A stretch of 64,000 nt of DNA. Source: Streptomyces sp. Ag109_O5-10 (GTDB lineage: Bacteria; Actinomycetota; Actinomycetes; Streptomycetales; Streptomycetaceae). The notes beneath the pieces were generated by a model that saw nothing but the letters and a program-made list of their open reading frames with translations, was not told where the DNA came from and made no database searches. Both the position numbers and the translations under genes were made by a program. Below are positions 40,322 to 48,854 of the stretch, piece by piece. Numbering within the stretch: the stretch's first letter is position 1; every line of letters starts with the position of its first letter. Location: assembly GCF_900105755.1 (NCBI RefSeq), contig NZ_FNTQ01000001.1:6882001-6946000 (forward strand), read 5' to 3'.

Positions 40322-41487
40322 GCGGTCTGCTCCACAAGGACGCGGGGAACGGGGTCGAAGCGCCTCGGCGTGAACGGACGCGCCTCCGCCGGCAGCTCGC
40401 CGCCGGTCAGCAGCTCCGCCATGACGTCTCCGGTGACCGGCGTGAGCAGCACCCCGTTGCGGTAGTGCCCGGTGGCCAGCAGCAGCCCGTCGAGGCGCGT
40501 CGGCCCGAGCAGCGGCGCGTTGTCGGGGGAGCCGGGACGCAGCCCGGCCCGGGTCTCGGTCAGGGGCAGCTCGGTGATCCCGGGCACCAGCTCGTGCGCG
40601 TCACGCAGCAGCTCGTACACGCCGCCCGCGGTGACCGTGGTGTCCCAGCCCAGCTCCTCGCTGGTGGCGCCGACGACCAGCTCGCCGTTCTCCCGGGGCA
40701 CCAGGTAGACGTTCCCGCCGCGCACCACCGCCCGTACCGTCCGGCTGAGGAACGGCGCGTACCGCGCGGGCACGGTCAGCCGCAGCACCTGCCCCTTCAC
40801 CGGCCGCACCGGCGGCAGCACGTCGTCCGGCACGCCCGCCAGCCGCCCGCTCAGGCTGCCGCCCGCGAGCACCACCTGCCCGGCGCCCAGGGCCTCCCCC
40901 GCGCGGGTGCGGACACCGGCGGCGCGCTCCCGCACCACCTCCAGGCGCTCGGCCCAGTCGCGGTGGAACACCACCCCGGACCGCTCGCACGCGGCCACCA
41001 GCGCGGCCGCCAGCCGGCGCGGGTCGATCTGGTGGTCGCCGTCCACCCGCAGCCCGCCGCGCACGCCCGGCGCGAGCATCGGCTCCAGGCGCCGGCACTC
41101 CCGCCCGGACAGCCACTCGGACTCCAGGCCCGACTGCTGCTGGAGGGTGTGCAGCTCGCGCAGGTGGGCGCGGTCGTCGGCGTCCAGCGCGACCGCGAGG
41201 GTGCCGCAGCGCCGGTAGCCGAGGTCGTGGCCGGTGACATCGGTCAGCTCGGCGGCGAAGGCGGGGTAGCGGCGCGCGGAGGCCAGGTTGAGTCCCAGCA
41301 GGGTCTGCTCGCCGTAGTGCAGCTCGGTGACCGCGGCCAGCATCCCGGCCGCGACCTGCGCGGCCCCGCCGCCGGGTTCGGGGTCGACCACGGCGACGGC
41401 GAGCCCGCGCCGGGCCGCCCGCCAGGCCGTGACCAGGCCGATGATTCCGCCCCCGATGACGAGGACGTCGGACGTACGTGAGGACAT
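40318..41487 (-). CDS. thiO: Glycine oxidase
   Basis: A 389-residue FAD enzyme that oxidises glycine to dehydroglycine (iminoglycine) for thiazole formation. The ADP-binding motif VIGGGIIGL is near residue 10, and the C-terminal half has the GATSEELGWDT and GLRPGSPDNAPLLG blocks of the D-amino-acid-oxidase fold. Actinobacteria use ThiO in place of the anaerobic ThiH. It is first in the operon, directly behind the TPP riboswitch, and its ATG is 13 nt from the riboswitch's last helix. Confidence 0.95.
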   Translation of the reverse strand: MSSRTSDVLVIGGGIIGLVTAWRAARRGLAVAVVDPEPGGGAAQVAAGMLAAVTELHYGEQTLLGLNLASARRYPAFAAELTDVTGHDLGYRRCGTLAVALDADDRAHLRELHTLQQQSGLESEWLSGRECRRLEPMLAPGVRGGLRVDGDHQIDPRRLAAALVAACERSGVVFHRDWAERLEVVRERAAGVRTRAGEALGAGQVVLAGGSLSGRLAGVPDDVLPPVRPVKGQVLRLTVPARYAPFLSRTVRAVVRGGNVYLVPRENGELVVGATSEELGWDTTVTAGGVYELLRDAHELVPGITELPLTETRAGLRPGSPDNAPLLGPTRLDGLLLATGHYRNGVLLTPVTGDVMAELLTGGELPAEARPFTPRRFDPVPRVLVEQTA

Positions 41488-41499
41488 GGGCGTCCAGCC

Positions 41500-41595
41500 C
41501 CTCCCTTCGCCGGCATGACCCGGATCAGGTTCGTACGGTCGGAGGCCGCCAGCCTCCCTCTCAGCCCGGTGCGTCCGGGCTCCCGCGTGTGCTTC
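41500..41595 (-). promoter_or_regulatory. TPP (thi-box) riboswitch
   Basis: On the minus strand: GGGCTGAGAGGGAGGC, a variable arm, then ACCTGATCCGGGTCATGCCGGCGAAGGGAG. These are the universal thi-box blocks. It precedes thiO closely, so TPP binding probably hides the ribosome-binding site of the thiOSG message. Confidence 0.95.
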
Positions 41596-41700
41596 ACCGC
41601 CACCCTAGCCCGCGGGGCTCCGCCCCCGTAAGACGGCCCCGGGCCGCGCCGCGGGCCGCGCTGTGGAACAGGTCACCCGCCACGACCCCTGACTGACTCT

Positions 41701-41731
41701 TTGTCAGTTGTCTATCGTTCTTGTCTATGGT
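41701..41731 (+). promoter_or_regulatory. Probable promoter of the flavoprotein gene
   Basis: TTGTCA (41701-41706) and TATGGT (41726-41731) with a 19-bp spacer. The -10 ends 6 nt before the GTG, so the start codon would be at or near the transcript's first base. Confidence 0.55.
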
Positions 41732-41737
41732 GATCAC

Positions 41738-42970
41738 GTGAGCGAGCAGACGCAGCGACGGGGCACGTCACAGACGCGGCGCGTGGTCGTCGTGGGCGCG
41801 GGGATGGCCGGGGTGCAGACCGCCGTCGCCCTGCGCGAGCAGGAGTTCACCGGGACCGTCACGCTGATCGGCGCCGAGCCGCACCAGCCGTACGACCGGC
41901 CGCCCCTCTCCAAGGCCGTGCTGCTCGGCAAGTCGGAGGGCTCCGCCTTCGAGGTGGACTTCGAGGCGCTCGGCATCGAGCTGGCGCTGGGCCGCGAGGC
42001 GCTGGGCGTGCGCACCGCCGACCACGAGCTGGACACCGAGGCGGGACCGGTGCCGTACGACGACCTGGTCCTCGCCACCGGTGCCGAGCCGGTCACGCTG
42101 CCCGGCACCGAGGGCGTGCCCGGCGTCCATCTGCTGCGCACCCTGGACGACGCCGAGCGGCTGCGGCCCGTGCTCGCCCGGCAGCACGACATCGTGGTCG
42201 TCGGCGCGGGCTGGATCGGCGCCGAGTTCGCCACCGCGGCCCGCGAGGCCGGCTGCGCGGTCACCGTGGTCGAGGCCGCCGACCGCCCGCTCGCGGGAGC
42301 ACTCCCCGCCGAGGTCGCCGCGCCGATGGCCGCCTGGTACGCCGACAGCGGCGCCGATCTGCGCACGCACGCGCGCGTGGCGGGCGTCGAGCCCGGCGCG
42401 GTGCTGCTCGACGACGGCACGCGGTTGCCCGCGGGCGCCGTCGTGGTCGGCATCGGCGCCCGCCCCGCCACCGCCTGGCTGACCGGCTCCGGCATCGGTC
42501 TCGGCGCGCACCGCGAGGTGCTCGCCGACGACCGTCTGCGCACCACCGTCCCGGACGTCTACGCGGTCGGCGACTGCGCGTCCTTCCCGTCCGGCCGCTA
42601 CGGCGAGCGCCTGCTGATCCACCACTGGGACAACGCCCTGCAGGGCCCGCGCACGGTCGCCGCCAACATCCTCGGCGAGACCGACGCCGTCTACGACCCG
42701 GTCCCGTACTTCTGGTCCGAACAGTTCGGCCGCTTCGTCCAGTACGCCGGCCACCACGCCGCCGCCGACCGCCTGGTCTGGCGCGGCGACCCGTCCGGCC
42801 CGTCGTGGAGCGTCTGCTGGCTGCGCGAGGACCGCCTGGTCGCTCTGCTGGCGGTAGGCCGCCCACGCGACCTCGCGCAAGGGCGGCGTCTGATCGAGGC
42901 AGGCCGCCACATGGACCCGGAAGCCCTGTCCGACCCGGGGAATCCGCTCAAGAACGCCACGACTGGCTGA
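41738..42970 (+). CDS. FAD-dependent NAD(P)H oxidoreductase (ferredoxin reductase-like)
   Basis: A 410-residue flavoprotein with two dinucleotide-binding motifs: VVVVGAGMAG (FAD) and VVVGAGWIGAEFA (NADH). The YAVGDCA block binds FAD again, and a C-terminal reductase-type domain with YFWSEQFGRFVQYAG follows. This is the pattern of putidaredoxin/rubredoxin reductase-like enzymes that serve P450 or Rieske partners, but neither is adjacent. GTG at 41738 has no ribosome-binding site and is probably leaderless. It is divergent from thiO across the TPP riboswitch. Confidence 0.87.
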   Translation: MSEQTQRRGTSQTRRVVVVGAGMAGVQTAVALREQEFTGTVTLIGAEPHQPYDRPPLSKAVLLGKSEGSAFEVDFEALGIELALGREALGVRTADHELDTEAGPVPYDDLVLATGAEPVTLPGTEGVPGVHLLRTLDDAERLRPVLARQHDIVVVGAGWIGAEFATAAREAGCAVTVVEAADRPLAGALPAEVAAPMAAWYADSGADLRTHARVAGVEPGAVLLDDGTRLPAGAVVVGIGARPATAWLTGSGIGLGAHREVLADDRLRTTVPDVYAVGDCASFPSGRYGERLLIHHWDNALQGPRTVAANILGETDAVYDPVPYFWSEQFGRFVQYAGHHAAADRLVWRGDPSGPSWSVCWLREDRLVALLAVGRPRDLAQGRRLIEAGRHMDPEALSDPGNPLKNATTG

Positions 42971-42988
42971 AAGCGCCCTGCCGGAAAC

Positions 42989-43024
42989 GCGCCCCGGGGG
43001 GCGCGGGGAACTGCGCGAGCAGCC
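42989..43024 (+). repeat. Dispersed hairpin repeat, copy 5
   Basis: GCGCCCCGGGGGGCGCGGGGAACTGCGCGAGCAGCC, 18 nt behind the flavoprotein stop and in the same orientation. Confidence 0.75.
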
Positions 43025-43091
43025 CTCGCCGCGCCGCACCCGGACAACCACCCATCGCGACCGAACCGGCGAAGCGCCTACCCTAGATCCC

Positions 43092-43457
43092 GTGACCGAG
43101 ATTGACACGAAGATCGATGCTCTCGTCCCCGCCTGGCTCACCCTCCCCGACATCGCAGAGATGATGGACGTCGAGGTGACGCGCGTGCGGCAGCTGGTCA
43201 AGGAGGGCCAGCTCATCGCCGTCCGCCGCGGTGAGAACAGGGCACTGCACGTCCCCGCCGCCTTCATCGACGGCGACAAGGTCGTCAAGGGCCTGACCGG
43301 GACCCTGACGCTGCTGCGGGACGACGGCTTCACGGACGAAGAGATGCTGGAGTGGCTCTTCACTCCCGACGCGACCCTGCCCGGCACCCCCGCGCAGGCG
43401 CTCAGCGAGAATCGCGGCACGGAGGTGAAGCGCCGCGCCCAGGCGCTCGCCGTCTGA
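43092..43457 (+). CDS. HTH DNA-binding protein, Rv2175c-like (PknL substrate family)
   Basis: A 121-residue protein with an N-terminal winged-HTH-like domain (LTLPDIAEMMDVEVTRVRQ) and a C-terminal helical part (FTDEEMLEWLFTPD). It matches the mycobacterial Rv2175c family, which binds DNA weakly and is phosphorylated by PknL; the PknL-like kinase is encoded 4 kb away. The GTG lies 7 nt after TACCCT with no ribosome-binding site, so translation is probably leaderless. Whether it is phosphorylated in Streptomyces is inference. Confidence 0.83.
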   Translation: MTEIDTKIDALVPAWLTLPDIAEMMDVEVTRVRQLVKEGQLIAVRRGENRALHVPAAFIDGDKVVKGLTGTLTLLRDDGFTDEEMLEWLFTPDATLPGTPAQALSENRGTEVKRRAQALAV

Positions 43458-43490
43458 GGCAGCCAGTACCGACCCGACGGGGGACCACCG

Positions 43491-44138
43491 ATGACCGACA
43501 CCGCCCGCGCCCAGCTGGCCGACGCCCGGCTCTACCTGTGCACGGACGCGCGCAAGGAGCAGGGCGACCTCGCCCCGTTCCTGGACGCGGTCCTGGCGGG
43601 CGGTGTCGACATCGTGCAGCTGCGCGACAAGGGCATGGAGGCCGCCGAGGAGCTGGAGCACCTCGCCGTGTTCGCCGACGCCTGCGCCCGGCACGGCAAG
43701 CTGCTCGCGGTCAACGACCGTGCCGACGTGGCCCACGCGGCCGGCGCCGACGTGCTCCACCTCGGCCAGGGCGACCTGCCGGTCCCGGCCGCCCGCGCGA
43801 TCCTCGGCCCGGACGTCCTGATCGGCCGCTCCACGCACGCCGAGTCCGAGGCCGCCGCGGCCGCCGTGCAGGACGGTGTGGACTACTTCTGCACCGGTCC
43901 CTGCTGGCCCACCCCCACCAAGCCCGGCCGCCCGGCCCCCGGCCTCGACCTGGTGCGCCACACCGCCGCCCTGGGCACCGACCGCCCCTGGTTCGCCATC
44001 GGCGGCATCGACCTCGGCAACCTCGACCAGGTGCTGGACGCGGGCGCCCGCCGGGTGGTCGTGGTCCGCGCGCTCACCGCGGCCGACGATCCGGGCGCGG
44101 CGGCGGCCGAGTTCGCGAAGCGGCTGCGATCGCTGTAG
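43491..44138 (+). CDS. thiE: Thiamine-phosphate synthase
   Basis: ThiE (215 residues) joins the pyrimidine and thiazole halves into thiamine monophosphate. The TIM-barrel signatures are VQLRDKGM, LAVNDRADVAHAAGAD, HLGQGDLP, GRSTHAESEA and the thiazole-site block YFCTGPCWPTPTKPG. It is 33 nt behind the HTH gene on the same strand, so it may be transcribed with it rather than with thiOSG. No riboswitch precedes it, unlike thiOSG. Confidence 0.95.
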   Translation: MTDTARAQLADARLYLCTDARKEQGDLAPFLDAVLAGGVDIVQLRDKGMEAAEELEHLAVFADACARHGKLLAVNDRADVAHAAGADVLHLGQGDLPVPAARAILGPDVLIGRSTHAESEAAAAAVQDGVDYFCTGPCWPTPTKPGRPAPGLDLVRHTAALGTDRPWFAIGGIDLGNLDQVLDAGARRVVVVRALTAADDPGAAAAEFAKRLRSL

Positions 44139-44175
44139 GCGCAGCGGCGGTGCAGTGCGGCGGCAGGACCCGACT

Positions 44176-44202
44176 GTCCGGAAACTTGTCCAGTATCCGG
44201 AC
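44176..44202 (+). promoter_or_regulatory. Inverted repeat upstream of metF
   Basis: GTCCGGA and TCCGGAC (7-bp arms, 13-nt loop), with two further inverted repeats downstream: CGACCT/AGGTCG at about 44204-44222 and CGGG-caaatat-CCCG at about 44229-44243. The cluster lies 10-75 nt before the metF -35 hexamer and may bind a regulator. Identity unknown. Confidence 0.45.
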
Positions 44203-44250
44203 GCGACCTTCATAAGAGGTCGACAATTCGGGCAAATATCCCGAGTGTGG

Positions 44251-44279
44251 TTGGGTGACCGGCCGCCCCTGACTAACCT
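44251..44279 (+). promoter_or_regulatory. metF promoter
   Basis: TTGGGT (44251-44256) and TAACCT (44274-44279) with the ideal 17-bp spacer. The -10 ends 6 nt before the ATG, so the metF message is probably leaderless. Confidence 0.7.
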
Positions 44280-44285
44280 GCGGGT

Positions 44286-45209
44286 ATGGCCCTCGGAACC
44301 GCATCCACCAGGACTGACCGCGCACGCACCGTGCGCGACATGCTCGCCGACGGCAAGACCACGTACTCGTTCGAGTTCTCGGCGCCGAAGACCCCCAAGG
44401 GTGAGCGGAACCTGTGGAGCGCGCTCCGGCGGGTCGAGGCGGTCGCCCCCGACTTCGTCTCCGTGACCTACGGCGCCGGCGGTTCCACCCGAGCGGGCAC
44501 CGTGCGGGAGACCCAGCAGATCGTCGCGGACACCACGCTCACCCCGGTCGCCCATCTCACCGCGGTCGACCACTCGCTGGCCGAGCTGCGCAACATCATC
44601 GGCCAGTACGCGGACGCCGGGATCCGCAACATGCTCGCCGTGCGCGGCGACCCGCCCGGCGACCCGATGGGAGAGTGGGTGGCGCACCCGCAGGGCCTGA
44701 CCTACGCGGCCGAACTCGTGCGTCTCATCAAGGAGTCCGGCGATTTCTGTGTGGGCGTCGCCGCCTTCCCGGAGATGCACCCGCGCTCCAGTGACTGGGA
44801 CACCGACGTGCGGCACTTCGTCGACAAGTGCCGCGCGGGCGCCGACTACGCCATCACGCAGATGTTCTTCCAGCCCGAGTCCTACCTTCGCCTGCGCGAC
44901 CGGGTCGCCGCGGCCGGCTGCGCGACTCCGGTGATTCCGGAAATTCTGCCCGTCACCAGTGTGAAGATGCTCGAACGGCTGCCCAAACTCAGCAACGCGG
45001 CCTTCCCGGACGCCCTGAAAGAGCGGATCCTCACAGCGAAGGACGATCCGGCGGCGGTACGCTCCATTGGCATCGAACACGCCACGGAGTTCTGCGCGCG
45101 GCTGCTGGCCGAGGGAGTGCCAGGACTGCACTTCATCACGCTCAACAGCTCCACGGCGACGCTGGAGATCTACGAGAACCTGGGCCTGCACCATCCTCCG
45201 CAGGCCTAG
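44286..45209 (+). CDS. metF: 5,10-methylenetetrahydrofolate reductase
   Basis: A 307-residue FAD-dependent TIM barrel that makes 5-methyltetrahydrofolate for methionine synthesis. FEFSAPKTPKGE, VSVTYGAGGS, LAVRGDPPGD and TQMFFQPESYLRL follow the MetF pattern. A strong -35/-10 pair stands directly before the ATG and there is no ribosome-binding site. It does not have its own SAM riboswitch. In mycobacteria an MTHFR-like gene stands at the equivalent position. Confidence 0.95.
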   Translation: MALGTASTRTDRARTVRDMLADGKTTYSFEFSAPKTPKGERNLWSALRRVEAVAPDFVSVTYGAGGSTRAGTVRETQQIVADTTLTPVAHLTAVDHSLAELRNIIGQYADAGIRNMLAVRGDPPGDPMGEWVAHPQGLTYAAELVRLIKESGDFCVGVAAFPEMHPRSSDWDTDVRHFVDKCRAGADYAITQMFFQPESYLRLRDRVAAAGCATPVIPEILPVTSVKMLERLPKLSNAAFPDALKERILTAKDDPAAVRSIGIEHATEFCARLLAEGVPGLHFITLNSSTATLEIYENLGLHHPPQA

Positions 45210-45265
45210 ACCGGCCGCACCGGAGTACGACACACTGCGTAGCGGTTACAGGGAGAGGGGCGTAC

Positions 45266-46276
45266 ATGGGCTGGACGGTCCTCTACGTAGCGTTCGGCAT
45301 CGTCGCGCTGTGGCTGCTGGGCGAGGTACTGCTGCAGTACAAGGCACGGCTGCGCTGGCGGCTGCTCGCCTTCGTGGGCTTCCTCGGCGTCGTCTTCGGT
45401 GTCCTGATCCCGTCGGTCGTCGTGATCGGCATCGGCGCGATCGCCTTCGCGGTCGGCCAGACCTACGTCACGCTGTCCTTCCGCCGCGGCTTCGAGGCCG
45501 GCTGGGCGGTCAAGCGCCCCGGTGCGGACGGTGACGGCGTCGGCCTGCCCAAGCGCCGCCGCGGCGAGCCCGACGAGGACGAGGACCCGGGCCCGGAGGC
45601 CGGCGGCCCGGACGCGGCCGACTCCTCCTACGCCGAGCAGCAGGGCGGCTACGCCGCGGCCGGCGGCGGCCCGTCCTACGGCGGCGACGAATACGACCGC
45701 GACGACGTCTTCGCCCCGGCGGCCCGCACCATGGAGCCCGGCGCGGCCGAGAGCACCGCGGTGTACGAACCGCAGCCGATGCCCGAGGACACCGGCTCCT
45801 ACGGCGTCTACCGCGACGGCGGCTACGCCGCCACCGGCGACCAGCAGGCCGCCTACGCGACCGCCGGCCAGGACCAGGCGTACGCCGCCCAGGGCACCGA
45901 CCAGAACTACGCCTACGACTACTCCGGCTACGGCCAGCAGCAGTACGGCTACGACACCAGCGGCGGCCAGCAGCAGTACGCCAACTACTCCGATCCGTAC
46001 ATCGGCAACCAGACCTACGGCGGCGCCGGGTACGACCAGTCGTCGTACGGCAGCCAGCAGTACGACCAGCAGGGCTACGCCCAGGGCCAGTACGGCACCG
46101 GCGGCTACGGAGAGACGCCGGCCGGCGGGGTCTGGGTCCCGCAGCAGCGCGCCGACGAGACCTACGGCGGTGAGCTCCCGCAGGAGCAGCAGTACCCCTA
46201 CCAGGGCCAGGGCGACGGCCAGGGGCAGCAGCAGGGCCACCAGGGCAACGGGTACGACGAGCAGTACCGTTTCTGA
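45266..46276 (+). CDS. Membrane protein with Q/G/Y-rich low-complexity tail
   Basis: A 336-residue protein. Residues 1-75 form two membrane helices and an amphipathic segment, then a charged linker (about 75-110) leads into a 220-residue tail made of Gly, Gln, Tyr, Ser, Asp and Ala with repeated SGYGQQQYGYDTSGGQQQYA-like patches. The tail is predicted to be disordered and resembles prion-like or phase-separating sequences. I know no function. It stands 56 nt after metF. AGGGAGAGGGG precedes the ATG. Cytoplasmic or outer location of the tail is not settled. Confidence 0.75.
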   Translation: MGWTVLYVAFGIVALWLLGEVLLQYKARLRWRLLAFVGFLGVVFGVLIPSVVVIGIGAIAFAVGQTYVTLSFRRGFEAGWAVKRPGADGDGVGLPKRRRGEPDEDEDPGPEAGGPDAADSSYAEQQGGYAAAGGGPSYGGDEYDRDDVFAPAARTMEPGAAESTAVYEPQPMPEDTGSYGVYRDGGYAATGDQQAAYATAGQDQAYAAQGTDQNYAYDYSGYGQQQYGYDTSGGQQQYANYSDPYIGNQTYGGAGYDQSSYGSQQYDQQGYAQGQYGTGGYGETPAGGVWVPQQRADETYGGELPQEQQYPYQGQGDGQGQQQGHQGNGYDEQYRF

Positions 46277-46297
46277 ACCCTTCCCGCGGCGCCCGGC

Positions 46298-47812
46298 TCA
46301 CTGGGAGCCGCGGAACTCCGGCCCCTCCACGATCAGCCCGGCCACCAGCGCCCCCGACATGCCCGCATGCGCAAGCCCGCCACCGGGGTGCGACCAGCCG
46401 CCCACCCGGTACAGCCCCGGCAGCCGGGTGGTGTTGGCCGGGTGCAGGAACCGCCCCCCGCCGGCGGCCAGGGAGGGAGCGGAGATCCCGCCGAACCCCG
46501 TGCCGTCCGTGGCCGGTTCCGGCAGCCGCGTCTCGTGCCAGAGCAGGCGCTCCCGCAGCCCCGGCACGGCCGCCTCGGCGGCTTCGAGGAGGAAGTCCGT
46601 GCAGACGCGGACCGTGCTGTCCTGCTCCCAGCCGGCCTCGGCCGACAGCACCGCCGACACCACCACGGACTCGTGCTCGCCGTCCGGCCCGAGCGCCGGG
46701 TCGGCGGGGCGCAGCACCGTCACGGTGGGGCGCACCGGCCGGTCGCCGCCCGGCGCGGTCAGCAGGTCCAGCTCGGTCTCGCCGTCCGGGGCGTGCACGA
46801 CCGTGCGGTGCGCGGCACCGGCCTCCGGCCCGCCACGGAGCGCGAGCAGCACGGTGAGGCGGACCGGGCGAGGCGGCTTCAGGCCGGCCGCCACGTCGCC
46901 GTCGGCGTCGAGCCGGTACCCCGTGGGCCTGGTGAGGGCGTCGAGCCGCACCGGATCCACTCCCGCCACCACATGGTCCGCGTCGACCACACGGCCGTCG
47001 GCGAGCTCCACCCCCACCGCCCGGCCGCCCTTCGCCCGCACCGCCACGACCTCGGTGCCGAACACGAACTCGACTCTCCTGCGCACACACCGCTCGTACA
47101 CCGCGCGCGCCAACTCCCTTATGCCACCGCGCACGTACCAGGTGCCGAAGGCGTGCTCCAGGTACGGCAGCACGGCCGCGCTCGCCGGCGTGTCACGGGG
47201 GTTGAGGCCGTACGCGAGCGCGTGGCTGTTCAGGAGCGCGGCAAGCCGCTCGTCGCGCAGCTCCCAGGCGCCGATCTCGTAGAGGGTGCTTGCCCGGCGG
47301 GTGCGGAGCAGCTTCTTGTGCGGGACCGACGGGTACGGCTCGCGCCCGGCCAGCACCTGCCAGTTCGGCCACAGCGGCTCCTCCAGGAGCGGGCGCCGGG
47401 TGCGGTCCCAGGCCTCCCGGGCGCGTACCAGGAAGTCGCCCCAGCGCTGCCCCGCACCGGCGCCGAGGGCCTCGTCCAGGGCGGTGACGACACCCGCACG
47501 GGACGCGTTCGGCAGCGACACCTCCGTGCCGTCCGCGAAGACGTGCCGGGCCGACGGGTCCACCTGGACCAGCTCGACGCAGTCCTCCAGCGGCTCCTTG
47601 CCGGTCTTGACGAACAGGTCGCGGTAGACGGCGGGCAGCGGCAGCAGTCCCGGGCCGGTGTCGAAGGCGAATCCGTCGCGCTCGAACCGGCGCACCTCGC
47701 CGCCGTACGTCTCCGTGCGCTCGTACACCGTCACCCGGTGGCCCGCGACGGCCAGCCGGGCGGCCGCCGCCATGGCGCCCATCCCGGCGCCGATCACCGC
47801 AATCCGTCCCAT
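46298..47812 (-). CDS. FAD-dependent phytoene-desaturase-like oxidoreductase
   Basis: A 504-residue flavoprotein of the CrtI/phytoene desaturase superfamily: N-terminal dinucleotide motif AVIGAGMGAMAAAARLA, then VYERTETYGGEV, and the C-terminal FAD block YRVGGWSHPGGGLAHAGMSG. No carotenoid genes are close, so the substrate is unlikely to be phytoene; many such proteins are retinol saturase- or amine-oxidase-like with unknown substrates. The ATG at 47812 lacks a strong ribosome-binding site. It converges on the Q/G/Y-rich gene (21 bp gap). Confidence 0.85.
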   Translation of the reverse strand: MGRIAVIGAGMGAMAAAARLAVAGHRVTVYERTETYGGEVRRFERDGFAFDTGPGLLPLPAVYRDLFVKTGKEPLEDCVELVQVDPSARHVFADGTEVSLPNASRAGVVTALDEALGAGAGQRWGDFLVRAREAWDRTRRPLLEEPLWPNWQVLAGREPYPSVPHKKLLRTRRASTLYEIGAWELRDERLAALLNSHALAYGLNPRDTPASAAVLPYLEHAFGTWYVRGGIRELARAVYERCVRRRVEFVFGTEVVAVRAKGGRAVGVELADGRVVDADHVVAGVDPVRLDALTRPTGYRLDADGDVAAGLKPPRPVRLTVLLALRGGPEAGAAHRTVVHAPDGETELDLLTAPGGDRPVRPTVTVLRPADPALGPDGEHESVVVSAVLSAEAGWEQDSTVRVCTDFLLEAAEAAVPGLRERLLWHETRLPEPATDGTGFGGISAPSLAAGGGRFLHPANTTRLPGLYRVGGWSHPGGGLAHAGMSGALVAGLIVEGPEFRGSQ

Positions 47813-47859
47813 GCCCGCGACTTTATCGACCGCCACCGACAGTCCGGTCCGGCGGGCCG

Positions 47860-48474
47860 TCAGCCGGGCGGCCGTCCCACCTGCGCCGCGAGCCGCCGCT
47901 CCTCCCGGCGCTGGGCCCGGCGGCGCCAGAAGCGCCGGATCCGGGAGATCAGGAACACCAGCACGATCAGGCCCGTCGCCAGCAGCACCGCCGCGACGAC
48001 CGCCGCGGCCACCGGGTGGAACATCGCGAACGACACGATCCCGGCGACCCCGAGATCCTCGGCGAAGCTGAGCACGATGTTGCTGAACGGCTCCGGCGAG
48101 GTGTTGACCGCCATCCGCGTCCCGGCCTTGACCGTGTGGCTGGCCAGGGCCGTGGAGCCGCCGACAAGCCCGGCCACCACGTCGTTGACCGAGCCGCTGT
48201 GCCCGGCCAGCAGCGCGCCGACCCAGGCGCCCGCCACCGGCCGGATCACCGTGTGCACGGAGTCCCACACCGAATCGACGTACGGGATCTTGTCGGCGAC
48301 CGCCTCGCACAGGAACAGCACGCCCGCGACGATCAGCACCTCGGGGCGCTGCAGCGTCTCGGGGACGTCGTCGCTCAGGCCCGCCGCGCCGAAGAGGCCG
48401 AGCAGCAGCACCACCGCGTAGGCGTTGATTCCGCTGGCCCAGCCGCTGGTGAAGACCAAGGGGAGTACCGACAC
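47860..48474 (-). CDS. DUF4126 family integral membrane protein
   Basis: A 204-residue protein with about five membrane helices and a basic C-terminus (RRFWRRRAQRREERR). The segments VFTSGWASGINAYAVVLLLG and VVAGLVGGSTALASHTVKAGTR are typical of DUF4126. The function is unknown. I chose the GTG at 48474, which lies 7 nt after TACGAT with no ribosome-binding site (leaderless candidate); longer upstream reading is implausible. It is 47 nt upstream of the CrtI-like gene on the same strand. Confidence 0.78.
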   Translation of the reverse strand: MSVLPLVFTSGWASGINAYAVVLLLGLFGAAGLSDDVPETLQRPEVLIVAGVLFLCEAVADKIPYVDSVWDSVHTVIRPVAGAWVGALLAGHSGSVNDVVAGLVGGSTALASHTVKAGTRMAVNTSPEPFSNIVLSFAEDLGVAGIVSFAMFHPVAAAVVAAVLLATGLIVLVFLISRIRRFWRRRAQRREERRLAAQVGRPPG

Positions 48475-48854
48475 GGACGCGATCGTAACCAGTCCGGGGC
48501 CGCGCGTCCTGGGCCTCGGTACGCAGACCTGAGTACAGGTACCCAGGGAACGAGTTGAGTACCCGGACGGATGGGCCGCGACCTGCGTGAACGGGAGAGT
48601 GGAGGCACGGAAAGGGGCGCGGGGCCCGGCACCGCCGACACGGGGCGGCGGAACGGCGTCTTCGCCCTTGACCGCTCCTTCCGCCGATTCGCGTCGGCGG
48701 AAGCGAGACACGGGGGAGAGGGGACCCGGGGGAAGAGCGGGAAACCGGGGGTGCACGGAAGGCGCCGGTCCGACGGCGGCCCGCGGGGGACGCGGCCGCC
48801 GGCGGACGGCGCCTTCGCACGCCCACGCGCGCGTGCGGGTCCGTGAGGGGGCTC
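48475..48854. other. 380-bp gap between TetR stop and DUF4126 start
   Basis: No supported gene. A 91-codon plus-strand frame at 48571-48846 has only Gly/Arg-rich composition. An imperfect inverted repeat GAGTACAGGTACCC / GAGTACCCGG lies at about 48531-48566. The DUF4126 promoter must be here. Confidence 0.55.

Noticed and set aside
48612..48625. GGGGCGCGGGGCCC as a seventh copy of the dispersed repeat
   Set aside because: It lacks the GGGGAAC and GCGCGA core and the hairpin.
48571..48846. 91-codon plus-strand frame beside the TetR gene
   Set aside because: Gly/Arg/Pro-only composition, no ribosome-binding site and no motif.
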